A stretch of DNA of 64,000 nucleotides from Runella sp. MFBS21 (GTDB lineage: Bacteria > Bacteroidota > Bacteroidia > Cytophagales > Spirosomataceae), in NCBI RefSeq assembly GCF_029433105.1, contig NZ_JARNTW010000011.1, forward strand, positions 81,990-145,989. The letters are read 5' to 3'. Within the stretch, counting starts at the first letter, position 1, and each line of letters starts with the position of its first letter. The position numbers and the translations under genes were made by a program. The notes under the pieces are model-generated. The model did not search any database. It was not told the DNA's origin and saw nothing but the letters and a program-made list of their open reading frames with translations. Below, piece after piece: positions 9,251 to 16,907 of this stretch.

Positions 9251-10426
9251 ATGGCTATCAAGATACTCAGTATGGACGACGAATTGGATATGGAAATGCT
9301 GATTCAAACCCGATTCAGAAAACAAATCCGAGAAAGAAGATATGAGTTTATTTTTGCCCACAATGGCATCGAAGCTCTCGAAGTTTTGGAGCAACACACC
9401 GATATTGATATAGTGCTGTCGGATATCAACATGCCCGAGATGGACGGCCTGACTTTTTTGACAAGACTCAACACTATCAACAATCCACGAGTGAAGGCAG
9501 TCATGGTTTCAGCTCACGGCGATATGGACAACATCCGCAAAGCCATGAACCTCGGGGCTTTTGATTTTATAACGAAACCCATCAATTTTGAGGATTTAGA
9601 TATCACCATTGATAAAACCGTAGGGCATATCGAAATGCTCATTCAGCATCAAAAAGAACGCGACCAACTGGTCTCAATTCAAAATGATTTGCTGATTGCT
9701 CGCGAAATTCAGCAGGCAATGTTACCAAAGATTTTTCCGCCCTTCCCTCATCGCAAAGATTTTGATTTGCACGGATTTCTTGAACCTGCCAAGTCTGTGG
9801 GAGGAGATTTGTTTGACTTTTTTATGATGGACGAAAACCATCTTTTCTTCATCATCGGGGATGTGTCCGACAAAGGAGTTCCGGCTTGTATGTTTATGGC
9901 CATTACCAAGGCTATTTTCAAAACCCACTTTCTTCACAGCAGTTTTGAGAATATCGCCGAAGAAGTAAGACAAGTAAACGCGTTTTTGTCGGAAGACAAT
10001 GACTCTTTTATGTTTGTGACTGCTTTTGTGGGAGTACTTGACCTCACGACGGGCGTCGTCGAATATGTAGATGCAGGTCATGAGCCTCCGCTTATTTTGC
10101 GCAAAGACGGTACTGTAGAAGTCGTCAAGAAAAAAACCGGAATGGCCTTAGGAATAGATCCTACCTACGACTATCATACCCAAGTTCTCACGCTTCAGCC
10201 CGGAGATACCTTGTTTACTTATACCGACGGAGTAACAGATGCCAACAACGAAGCCGGAGATCGATTTGGGATGAAAAAAGTAGAAGAATTAGTAGCCTCT
10301 ATTGGTCCGAATAATACTCCTAAAGAAATCAACACTACGGTAAAGGCCACCTTAAAAGAGTTTATTGGAACCCATTATCAGTTTGATGATATTACGACGC
10401 TTACCCTCCAATATTATGGCAATTAA
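9251..10426 (+). CDS. Response regulator with SpoIIE-type PP2C phosphatase output
   Basis: This 391-residue protein starts with a receiver domain (about 1-125): acidic pair D9-D10, phosphorylatable Asp58 in LSDINMPEMDG, and Lys in FITKPINFEDL. A helical linker (about 125-160) follows. The rest is a SpoIIE/RsbU PP2C-like serine phosphatase (about 160-390) with the metal-site signatures AKSVGGDLFDFF, GDVSDKGVPA and DDITTL. Such proteins dephosphorylate an anti-anti-sigma factor to release a sigma factor. No anti-sigma/antagonist pair is visible nearby, so the partner must lie elsewhere. It is the likely target of the kinase just upstream. Confidence 0.92.
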   Translation: MAIKILSMDDELDMEMLIQTRFRKQIRERRYEFIFAHNGIEALEVLEQHTDIDIVLSDINMPEMDGLTFLTRLNTINNPRVKAVMVSAHGDMDNIRKAMNLGAFDFITKPINFEDLDITIDKTVGHIEMLIQHQKERDQLVSIQNDLLIAREIQQAMLPKIFPPFPHRKDFDLHGFLEPAKSVGGDLFDFFMMDENHLFFIIGDVSDKGVPACMFMAITKAIFKTHFLHSSFENIAEEVRQVNAFLSEDNDSFMFVTAFVGVLDLTTGVVEYVDAGHEPPLILRKDGTVEVVKKKTGMALGIDPTYDYHTQVLTLQPGDTLFTYTDGVTDANNEAGDRFGMKKVEELVASIGPNNTPKEINTTVKATLKEFIGTHYQFDDITTLTLQYYGN

Positions 10427-10484
10427 GGTGGAGCCGTTATTTTACCCTAATTGACACGCTACCACAATTCATACTTAGCAGTAC

Positions 10485-10519
10485 AAAAGAGCAATTGCCT
10501 TCTTGGCAGTTGCTCTTTT
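10485..10519 (+). terminator. Intrinsic terminator after the kinase/phosphatase operon
   Basis: A 15-base stem AAAAGAGCAATTGCC pairs with GGCAGTTGCTCTTTT with one G-U pair, around a five-base loop. The 3' arm ends in a T run. It lies 59 bases after the phosphatase stop and closes that transcript. Confidence 0.85.
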
Positions 10520-10693
10520 ACTTATAAGGCTAATTGACCATTAAATAACTCTCTACCAAATTTTGGTTTTGATGAAACCATTCAAGAATTATTTCCATTA
10601 TTTCAAAAAGATGTTGTTACTTGTATTGAGTTTGTGTTTTAACAAACTTTGATGACTCAACCCTTAATGCAAAATAACCTAACCCTAAAAAAT

Positions 10694-10729
10694 ATCTAAT
10701 CTAGGCAAATTACACCTTGCCTATTAGAT
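10694..10729. repeat. Hairpin upstream of the LytTR regulator gene
   Basis: ATCTAAT and AGGCAA pair with TTGCCT and ATTAGAT around an eight-base loop, with a two-base bulge on the 5' arm. It sits about 58 bases before the LytTR gene. There is no clean T run, so it may be a weak terminator or a leader structure. The rest of the 360-base gap between the phosphatase and this gene shows only the terminator at 10485. Confidence 0.45.
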
Positions 10730-10786
10730 GTTGGTGTTTTATATATGACAAGTGTATAAAATCCAAGGGCAAACCTCAACGCACCT

Positions 10787-11536
10787 ATGGATAACATACA
10801 AATTTTGATTGTTGAAGATGACCCTATCATTGGTACAGATTTAGAAGACCGCCTTACCGAAATGGGCTACCAAGTGATAGGTCTGTTTGAAAGTGGCGAA
10901 GAAGCTTATCAAAAAGTAAAAGATAGTTCCCCAGATTTGATTATTATGGATGTACAGCTATCAGGACAATGGGACGGTATCGAAACCGTACAACAAATCT
11001 TTACACTCATAGAAGTTCCTGTTATATTTTTGACTAGTAATACCGACGAGTCTACCTTTTCAAAAGCAAAAAATACATTTCCTGCGGCTTTTTTGGCAAA
11101 ACCCTATCGAGGACGAGACCTGAAATATGCCATCGAACTAGCCCTAAAACAGTTTTCTGACGTTAATACCTCTTGTCCTTTCTCCCAAAACCAAGCCCCC
11201 TCTAAACCAAATGGTCTCAACGACCGTATCTTTGTTAAAGTCAAAGACCGGATGGAGCCTTTGTTTTATGAAGACATTTTGTGGGTAGAAGCCGACGATT
11301 ACTACTGTAAAGTTTATACCAAAACCCAAGAAATTCAAATATCTCAAACGCTCGGTAAATTCAGTGAAGCGCTTGCCAATTTTCCAGAATTTTTGCGAGT
11401 ACATCGTTCATATATCATCAACCTTAAGCAAGTCGACCAGATTGGCGATGCCCATCTTTACATTGGAAAACAGAGCATTCCAGTTAGCAAATCCATCAAA
11501 GAAGAAATAATGAGTCGTCTACGGAAGATAAGCTAA
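10787..11536 (+). CDS. LytTR-family response regulator
   Basis: The protein has 249 residues. A receiver domain (about 1-120) has the acidic cluster EDD at residues 10-12, phosphorylatable Asp55 in IIMDVQLSG and the conserved Lys in AFLAKPYRG. A LytTR DNA-binding domain (about 140-245) carries DILWVEADDYYCKVYT and FLRVHRSYIINL, both strongly typical. The next gene, eight bases downstream, is a histidine kinase, so the two form a LytT/LytS-like pair of the kind common in Bacteroidota. Target genes are not evident from the window. Confidence 0.93.
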   Translation: MDNIQILIVEDDPIIGTDLEDRLTEMGYQVIGLFESGEEAYQKVKDSSPDLIIMDVQLSGQWDGIETVQQIFTLIEVPVIFLTSNTDESTFSKAKNTFPAAFLAKPYRGRDLKYAIELALKQFSDVNTSCPFSQNQAPSKPNGLNDRIFVKVKDRMEPLFYEDILWVEADDYYCKVYTKTQEIQISQTLGKFSEALANFPEFLRVHRSYIINLKQVDQIGDAHLYIGKQSIPVSKSIKEEIMSRLRKIS

Positions 11537-11544
11537 GCCCCCTT

Positions 11545-13428
11545 ATGAAAAAATACATACTACCAGTCTTATTGGTGTTTTTGTTTTTTCGAGGCTACTG
11601 TCAAAAAGCTTCTGGGAGATTGAATAATAAAATGCAAGGGTACTCAGCCAATGATACCCTCAAAATAAGACGTTTTTATAATTTAGCACAAGAACAAAAC
11701 AATCACGACTTTAAGAAAGTAAAAGACTTTTTACACCAATCTTATGCTCTAGCCAAAAGTGCCCAAGCCGAAACCTGGATACCTGAGCTCGAAATGAATC
11801 TTGGACGCGTCTGCGCAAATCTGAGCATGCCAGATTCGGCCTTGTATTATTTTCATCTCTCATTGGATGGTTTTGAAAAACAAAACAACCAAAAATCCAT
11901 CGCCTATGTATACAGCAAAATCCGCTGGGTTTACAATTACCTAGGAGATTTTGAAAAGGCACTGGTCTATGCTTTCAAAGCACTCGAAATCTATCAAAAA
12001 CTCAATGATACTGTCGGCATCGCAAGTTCAAACAGCGATATCTCGGTTATTTTTTATTCACAACAAAAATTTGAGGATGCTATCAAATACGCCGAAAAAG
12101 CATATGAGATTCAGAAAAAAAATCGCCGACTTGAAGATTTAGCCTATACAGCTCAGGCTTTGGGCGATGCGTGGCTCCAATTGGGCAACTATCCCAAGGC
12201 CCTTGAATATCAAAATGAAGGCCTTACACTCCGCCGTCGCTTGGCTTCTCAAATCGATATTGCTCTTTCGCTCAATAGCCGAGCCAATGTCTACAAATAC
12301 CAAAAACGCTACCAAGAAGCCTTAGAAGACTACCGCGAAAGTCTCAATATCGCCCGAAAAGCCAGTTTTACGAGCTTGGTACTGTCGTGTCTTGGCAATA
12401 TTGGGCATGTTTATAACCTCACCCAAAACTATGCTGCCGCCCTCCCCTATCATTTGGAAAACCAACGCCTCATTGACCAGACGCAGCAACTCGACAAGGC
12501 TGTCGAAAACTATCAACTCCTTGCCGACGCCTATGCGGGCTTGACTAAATATGACTCTGCATACTATTATCAACGACTCACTACCACCACTAGTCAAGAG
12601 CTACTTAATGAGCAAAACACGCTTCAAATGTCGAAGCTGAAAACGCAATTTGAAACAAAACAAAAAGAAGATAAAATCCTTCTCCAAGAAAAACAACTTG
12701 CCGAAGAACGTTTAAAACTCTGGGCTTTAGGCTTTTTTTTGATAGTAGCCATCATCGCAGGGATACTTTTGTTTCGCTTGATTCGTATTTTACGCAAACG
12801 AAACGAAGAAAAAGAGTTTTTAATTAAAGAAATTCATCACCGCGTTCGCAACAATCTGCAAGTATTGTCGAGTCTTTTGCATCTACAATCACGCTATATC
12901 AAAGATGAAGCTGCTCTCGATGCCGTCAAAGAAGGGCAAAACCGCGTGGATGCAATGGGGCTTATTCACCAAAAACTCTATATGGGTGATAACCTCGCCG
13001 CTGTGGATATGTCAGATTATTTACAACATCTAGGCGAATCCCTTCTGGATTCTTTTGGTCTTGGCGATACTCATCGGGTGATAATCCAATACCAGCTTCA
13101 ACCTATTCATTTGGATGTGGATAGTGCTATTCCACTTGGATTGATAGTAAATGAACTTGTTACGAATTCACTTAAATATGCTTTCCCTAACAATCGCTCT
13201 GGCATAGTCGAGATAGCTCTTTGGGAAGAATCTACCAAAAAACTTTGCCTTCAAATTACGGACAATGGCGTCGGAAAATCCAATGCTTTACAGTTTAGTT
13301 CGGGCACCTCATTTGGTCTCAATTTGGTAAAGATTTTGAGTAAAAAACTAAAAGGCAAGCATAAAATTATCGAGGCGGAGTTTGGCTATGGGACTTTACT
13401 TGAATTCGAAAACTATAAGTTAGTATAA
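11545..13428 (+). CDS. TPR-containing sensor histidine kinase (HisKA_2 type)
   Basis: The protein has 627 residues. An N-terminal signal peptide (MKKYILPVLLVFLFFRGYCQ) is followed by a periplasmic tetratricopeptide array (about 60-330, e.g. GDFEKALVYAFKALEIYQKL), a coiled-coil stretch, one membrane helix (about 393-413) and a cytoplasmic kinase core. The phosphotransfer motif EIHHRVRNNLQVLSSLL is HisKA_2 type, and the His before Arg, about 432, is the likely acceptor. The HATPase region shows GLIVNELVTNSLKYAF, DNGVG and FGLNLVKIL. It is coupled to the LytTR regulator eight bases upstream, its expected partner. The stimulus is unknown. Confidence 0.92.
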   Translation: MKKYILPVLLVFLFFRGYCQKASGRLNNKMQGYSANDTLKIRRFYNLAQEQNNHDFKKVKDFLHQSYALAKSAQAETWIPELEMNLGRVCANLSMPDSALYYFHLSLDGFEKQNNQKSIAYVYSKIRWVYNYLGDFEKALVYAFKALEIYQKLNDTVGIASSNSDISVIFYSQQKFEDAIKYAEKAYEIQKKNRRLEDLAYTAQALGDAWLQLGNYPKALEYQNEGLTLRRRLASQIDIALSLNSRANVYKYQKRYQEALEDYRESLNIARKASFTSLVLSCLGNIGHVYNLTQNYAAALPYHLENQRLIDQTQQLDKAVENYQLLADAYAGLTKYDSAYYYQRLTTTTSQELLNEQNTLQMSKLKTQFETKQKEDKILLQEKQLAEERLKLWALGFFLIVAIIAGILLFRLIRILRKRNEEKEFLIKEIHHRVRNNLQVLSSLLHLQSRYIKDEAALDAVKEGQNRVDAMGLIHQKLYMGDNLAAVDMSDYLQHLGESLLDSFGLGDTHRVIIQYQLQPIHLDVDSAIPLGLIVNELVTNSLKYAFPNNRSGIVEIALWEESTKKLCLQITDNGVGKSNALQFSSGTSFGLNLVKILSKKLKGKHKIIEAEFGYGTLLEFENYKLV

Positions 13429-13471
13429 ATTCAAACATTATCATAAACTAATTGATAATCTGACATTTATA

Positions 13472-13498
13472 CCATAAGTCCCAAAATGGGATTTATGG
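13472..13498. repeat. Candidate parS site 1
   Basis: This is a palindrome around the core AAGTCCCAAAATGGGA, with CCATA and TTATGG flanks. The same core and flanks recur at 13884 and inside parB at 14352. It is followed by TTTTT, so this copy could also terminate the kinase gene ending at 13428. The copy within coding sequence argues that the sequence is conserved for another reason, most simply ParB binding. Confidence 0.6.
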
Positions 13499-13620
13499 TT
13501 TTTACTCCTTAGTTTAGACTAATCCTCCCTACTTTGAGACCTCAAAATTCTCTACATCTTAGGTTCTTTTTTCCAGTTATTCGTTTTATTTAAGCATAAA
13601 ACTATGCTAGATACGAAGAT

Positions 13621-13670
13621 AAAATCAACCTATTTTTACACATCTGAACATGCAAAAATAGGTTGATTTT
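13621..13670. repeat. Perfect 17-bp inverted repeat downstream of parB
   Basis: AAAATCAACCTATTTTT pairs perfectly with AAAAATAGGTTGATTTT around a 16-base loop. It lies about 280 bases past the parB stop. A similar ATCAACC/GGTTGAT inverted repeat overlaps the end of the decayed second parB at 32870-32922. It may be a terminator or a partition-related site. Confidence 0.55.
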
Positions 13671-13883
13671 GCTATTTAAAATGTGCATATGAAAATATTA
13701 CGCAAACCCTGATTCCGAAAGTGTTTTCGATCAAATATTTACGCTAAAACTTGATATTAGACTGGCACGTATCCTTAATAAGTGTACGAACGTAAGTAGA
13801 GAATGGAAATCCAAGTTTCTGGGCCTTAATTCACTATTTTTTTAAAATTTTTCAAATTAAAATACTGTATATCAATGACTTAT

Positions 13884-13912
13884 ATCATAAGTCCCAAAAT
13901 GGGATTTATGAT
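13884..13912. repeat. Candidate parS site 2
   Basis: This palindrome has core AAGTCCCAAAATGGGA and outer arms ATCAT/ATGAT. It is 37 bases beyond the parB stop codon. No T run follows on the minus strand, so it is a poor terminator for parB. The rest of the 13429-13949 gap is AT-rich, with no open frame that I trust. Confidence 0.65.
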
Positions 13913-13949
13913 ATTGATTTTTTAAAACTTACTGATGAAAAGAGGTTGA

Positions 13950-14861
13950 TCACAACAACCCTTTAAGCTTAGTAGCAATTTCAATGAGCTTGTCTAAATC
14001 TTTGGGGCTGGGAGTAGGATTTGAGTTTAAAACTTTATCTGTAATTTTAGAAAGTTGTTTTTTAGTGCTCTCGAAAGAGCCTTTGGCTTTGATATTCGCT
14101 AAAATAGTATCTTCTTTGGGAGAGAGCAAACTACTGAGTACCTCTGTAGACGCTATAAGTTCATTCTGTTCGACTTTTGCCAGTTTTTGAATATCTGACT
14201 TACCCATTTTCATTTCGCCGCTTAAAACGGCGTTTTTGAGGTTATTGTCGAGTTTGTCTAAGCCAGTCGCAAACTCAGCATCTCTCAAAATCGTATTACG
14301 GCCTACGTTGTATTCTTTGGCCAATTTTTCGGAAGTAGAAAGAGAGTCTTTATCATAATTCCCATTTTGGGACTTATGCTCATTGCGGTCATATCTGCCC
14401 CTGTCTGTTTTTTCTAAATTGTATCTCAATCCTCTAAAATAAGAAGTTTGTTGAGGAGTCAGGTTACGACGACCAAGTTGTAAATCAATCATGTAGTCTT
14501 TCACTTCTTTGATGGAGTGAAAACTCATAACCTGCACGTTGAAATGAATGTTTCTCTTGCTACAAATCTGATAACGGTTGTGTCCATCTACCAATACATA
14601 TGCAGGAGCAGTAGGGGAGAGGCTGCTGGAATCGATTTCACCTTGGGTAGTTTCCCATAGAAGTAGCGCATCTTTACACCCGTTTTTAAGAATGTTTTGT
14701 TCCAGTTGGTCATATTCTTCGAGAGTGGGAGAGGGGATAAAAGTCCGTAACTCTTCCAAAACCACGATGTTTTGTTTGATTTGTTCAGAACTAATGTAGC
14801 TGTTGTTGAGTGCCTGTTTGGTTTTTTCGCCAATGGCGTTTTTGATGTTTAGCTTGGCCAT
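13950..14861 (-). CDS. parB: ParB-like partition protein
   Basis: The protein has 303 residues. Residues about 30-125 form the ParB/Srx N-terminal domain, with VLVDGHNRYQIC standing in for the usual GHRR box and LGRRNLTPQQTSYFRGLRYN after it. A central helix-turn-helix (about 170-200, LAKEYNVGRNTILRDAEFATGL) should bind the centromere. The C-terminal end is helical and probably dimerises. The start lies 10 bases after parA, so the two are one operon. A parS-like palindrome lies inside the gene at 14352-14378 and encodes HKSQNGNYD, so the site is embedded in its own binder. It segregates the replicon together with ParA. Confidence 0.92.
   Translation of the reverse strand: MAKLNIKNAIGEKTKQALNNSYISSEQIKQNIVVLEELRTFIPSPTLEEYDQLEQNILKNGCKDALLLWETTQGEIDSSSLSPTAPAYVLVDGHNRYQICSKRNIHFNVQVMSFHSIKEVKDYMIDLQLGRRNLTPQQTSYFRGLRYNLEKTDRGRYDRNEHKSQNGNYDKDSLSTSEKLAKEYNVGRNTILRDAEFATGLDKLDNNLKNAVLSGEMKMGKSDIQKLAKVEQNELIASTEVLSSLLSPKEDTILANIKAKGSFESTKKQLSKITDKVLNSNPTPSPKDLDKLIEIATKLKGLL
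14352..14378. repeat. Candidate parS site 3, inside parB
   Basis: Read on the minus strand, the core AAGTCCCAAAATGGGA and CATA/TTATGAT flanks match the sites at 13472 and 13884. It lies within the parB reading frame and cannot be a terminator for that gene. Its identity with two non-coding copies is the strongest sign of a sequence-specific binding site. Confidence 0.65.
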
Positions 14862-14871
14862 GCGAGCGAGG

Positions 14872-15828
14872 TTATTTTACGATTTGAAGATAGTCAATGA
14901 ATTCATTGCAGAAGTCACGGTAATTTTTGGCAGCTTCTGAGTTGTCCGAGAATTTAGCAATGGATTTCTGCACAATCTGAGACTTTTGAAAATCTACAAG
15001 GTGTTTTATTTCAGTTTTAAATACGCGAATAGGTACGTTTTCTTTGACATTTTCTTTGATGCCATCGTGTACGCTGTTTTTCTTGACCATCGTAAACACA
15101 ATGCCATCTACTTTTAGGTCGGCATTGAGGTTGGTTTTGACTTCCATAACCCGTTGTAAAAGCGAATTAAGGCCCTTTACAGCCGACATCTCAGGTAATA
15201 ACGTAATGAGACAGCTATTGGAGGCATTCATGGCCGAGATGGTCAGTTTATTGAGCGAGGGCGGGCAATCGATGAGTACATAGTCAAACTGAGTCAGTAG
15301 CGGTTGGAGTTTGTTCTTGAGACGTAAATCACCACCTACACTCAAGATAAGCTGTATTTCGGCATCGGCTAGTTCAATATCCGATGGTGAGAGAGAAAGG
15401 TTATCTGATATTTCGACGATTGGTAGAGGTGTGTGGTGATTGAGTAAAGCATGAGCTACTTGACTTTCGGGACTATCGACGCCAAGAATTTGGCTTAGAT
15501 TGCCCTGTGGATCTAAGTCAACCAGCAGTACTCTAAATCCACGACGAGCCAAGGCTTCTCCTAACGATGAGGTAGTGGTAGTTTTGCCAACACCTCCTTT
15601 GTGGTTGATGATAGAGATAACCCTTGCTTTTTCGTAGAGAGAATCAGAATAGCCATATTTGGTGAGTATTGGATAAAGAGCTATCAAATGCTTCTCAGCG
15701 AGGTTACGAGTACCTGTTAGGGCTTGGGCGATAGTTCCTTTGGGAATACTTGCCTCTTTTTCCAATGCTGTGATAGTGAGAGCTGGGTTGTGCTTTAGAA
15801 AGTTAAGAACCTCTTTTTGGCTTATCAT
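14872..15828 (-). CDS. parA: ParA partition ATPase with N-terminal HTH
   Basis: The protein has 318 residues. Residues about 5-50 hold a helix-turn-helix (LTITALEKEASIPKGTIAQ), as in type Ia plasmid ParA proteins that repress their own promoter. The deviant Walker A motif HKGGVGKTT is at about 76-84. Walker A' follows in LLVDLDPQGNLSQILG, and the Walker B strand in YVLIDCPPSLN. The ATPase positions plasmid copies on the nucleoid together with ParB. The gene runs away from the origin. Inverted repeats at 15838-15900 and 15918-15954, just upstream of the start, are candidate operators. Confidence 0.95.
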   Translation of the reverse strand: MISQKEVLNFLKHNPALTITALEKEASIPKGTIAQALTGTRNLAEKHLIALYPILTKYGYSDSLYEKARVISIINHKGGVGKTTTTSSLGEALARRGFRVLLVDLDPQGNLSQILGVDSPESQVAHALLNHHTPLPIVEISDNLSLSPSDIELADAEIQLILSVGGDLRLKNKLQPLLTQFDYVLIDCPPSLNKLTISAMNASNSCLITLLPEMSAVKGLNSLLQRVMEVKTNLNADLKVDGIVFTMVKKNSVHDGIKENVKENVPIRVFKTEIKHLVDFQKSQIVQKSIAKFSDNSEAAKNYRDFCNEFIDYLQIVK

Positions 15829-15837
15829 GGATTAAAG

Positions 15838-15900
15838 AAGTGATTGTCGCTATTTTTTTACAAATTTAATTTTTTTGTAGAAAACTTATGACAATCACTT
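15838..15900. promoter_or_regulatory. Inverted 11-mers flanking the parA promoter (candidate ParA operator)
   Basis: AAGTGATTGTC at 15838-15848 and GACAATCACTT at 15890-15900 are perfect inverted copies 41 bases apart, starting 10 bases upstream of the parA start codon. Type Ia ParA proteins use their N-terminal helix-turn-helix to repress their own operon, so these are the natural operator candidates. Binding is inferred. Confidence 0.5.
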
Positions 15901-15917
15901 AAAAAAAGATTCGTTGC

Positions 15918-15954
15918 TCAAAATTATCCCAACTTAGTATGAGGATAATTTTGA
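15918..15954. repeat. Perfect 12-bp inverted repeat upstream of parA
   Basis: TCAAAATTATCC pairs with GGATAATTTTGA around 13 bases. It lies about 90-126 bases upstream of the parA start. It could be a second operator, or a terminator that isolates parAB from origin transcription. Confidence 0.45.
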
Positions 15955-16191
15955 ATAATAACTATATTTTTAGTTGACGCCTTCTTTTTTTGGCGTCGAA
16001 TCATCTTTTTTGATTTTGATTTGATTTTTGATTTTCTACGATTTTGGAACGAGTTCGGACTAAAAAGAACCCCCTATTTAGCCCCATTGATTTTGATTTA
16101 AAAATTGTCATATTTTTATTGAAGAATTGATGATTTACAATATTGATGATTTAAGGGGCTTGTAAGTTACTGAATAATAGTTGGTTACAGG

Positions 16192-16353
16192 GTCTAATTC
16201 TGTCAAAATGTAGTCTAATTCTGTCAAAATGTAGTCGAACTCTGTCAGAATGTAGTCGAACTCTGTCAAAATGTAGTCGAACTCTGTCAAAATGTAGTAG
16301 CTAATTCTGTCAAAATGTAGTCAAACTCTGTCAAAATGTAGTCAAACTCTGTC
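16192..16353. repeat. Iteron array, seven full units plus one partial
   Basis: Head-to-tail units share the core CTCTGTCAAAATGTAG or TTCTGTCAAAATGTAG. Units start at 16192, 16213, 16234, 16255, 16276, 16297 and 16320, with a truncated unit at 16341. All are 21 bases except the sixth, which is 23. Unit three has CTGTCAGAATG. The period is two helical turns, so Rep would sit on one face of the DNA. There is no spacer variation of the CRISPR kind. Confidence 0.93.
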
Positions 16354-16363
16354 TTTAAATATG

Positions 16364-16389
16364 TCTGACAGAATTTATTGACAGAATTT
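16364..16389. repeat. Two inverted half-iterons
   Basis: TCTGACAGAATTT and TTGACAGAATTT are reverse-orientation copies of the iteron core AATTCTGTCA, immediately after the array. Such opposite-strand half-sites are typical of sites where Rep dimers rather than monomers bind. Confidence 0.7.
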
Positions 16390-16582
16390 AATATTACCCT
16401 AATTTTGAAGGAACGATAGTGGTTAAGTATTTGCAATTTTTTGGACGAAAAAACTATTTTTTAAGATAGAAAATATATCCTAAAAAGAAATGATTAAAAT
16501 TTTGAAACAAAATTTAAGATACCAAACCACTTTGAAAAAACATAACAAGTAGATAATGAGCGAAAAAGGCGAGGAAAAGGCT

Positions 16583-16603
16583 TAATTCTGTCAAAATGTA
16601 GTC
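16583..16603. repeat. Isolated iteron
   Basis: TAATTCTGTCAAAATGTAG matches the array units but stands alone about 230 bases away, between the array and the rep promoter. It may help pair or loop the origin with the rep operator. Confidence 0.75.
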
Positions 16604-16803
16604 GAAAATAAAATATATGCTTGCGTAAATGCTTTATTTTCAGTAGTTTATGTGGTTGTTAATATGTTTGAATTCTCATTATTAGAGATTTTGCTTCTTA
16701 AAAATGAAAAGAAAGAACAAAGATTCTATTAAAACCAAGCAATTAAGAAAAATTTGGATGTAATACTTTGTTTATAATGTGCTGAATTTCAGTGTATTGT
16801 GCG

Positions 16804-16866
16804 TAATTCTGTCAAAATGTAGCAAAACAATCACAAATTCTGACAATCTCATTGTATTGACAGAAA
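16804..16866 (+). promoter_or_regulatory. rep operator: iteron plus inverted half-sites
   Basis: A full iteron core (TAATTCTGTCAAAATGTAG at 16804-16822), a related AATTCTGACA site (about 16837) and an inverted TTGACAGAA (16857-16865) lie 40-100 bases upstream of rep. In iteron plasmids Rep dimers bind inverted half-sites here and repress rep, so autoregulation is likely (inference from the family). Confidence 0.65.
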
Positions 16867-16907
16867 AGATAGCTACCTTAGCTAGTCCAAACCTAATTGC
16901 AGTTTGA

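Larger units (their letters stand above)
15829..16907. other. Replication origin region (oriV) between parA and rep
   Basis: This is 1.08 kb without a gene, strongly AT-rich, between divergent parA and rep. It contains the ParA-side inverted repeats, a hairpin with stem GACGCC/GGCGTC at 15976-15997, the main iteron array at 16192-16353, inverted half-iterons at 16364-16389, a lone iteron at 16583-16603, and an iteron plus inverted half-sites at 16804-16866 just before rep. This is the layout of an iteron-controlled theta-replicating plasmid. I could not see a clear consensus DnaA box. Confidence 0.85.

Noticed and set aside
13472..13498. The palindrome only as a terminator of the TPR kinase gene
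   Set aside because: A T run does follow, but the same palindrome recurs inside parB and again beyond it, so a binding site explains all copies better. Both roles for this copy remain possible.
16192..16353. The direct repeats as a CRISPR array
   Set aside because: Units are contiguous with no unique spacers, no cas genes are near, and a Rep gene follows; they are iterons.
15829..16907. Consensus DnaA boxes in the origin
   Set aside because: TTATCC occurs within an inverted repeat at 15924 but without the rest of the box; no reliable DnaA site was found by reading.
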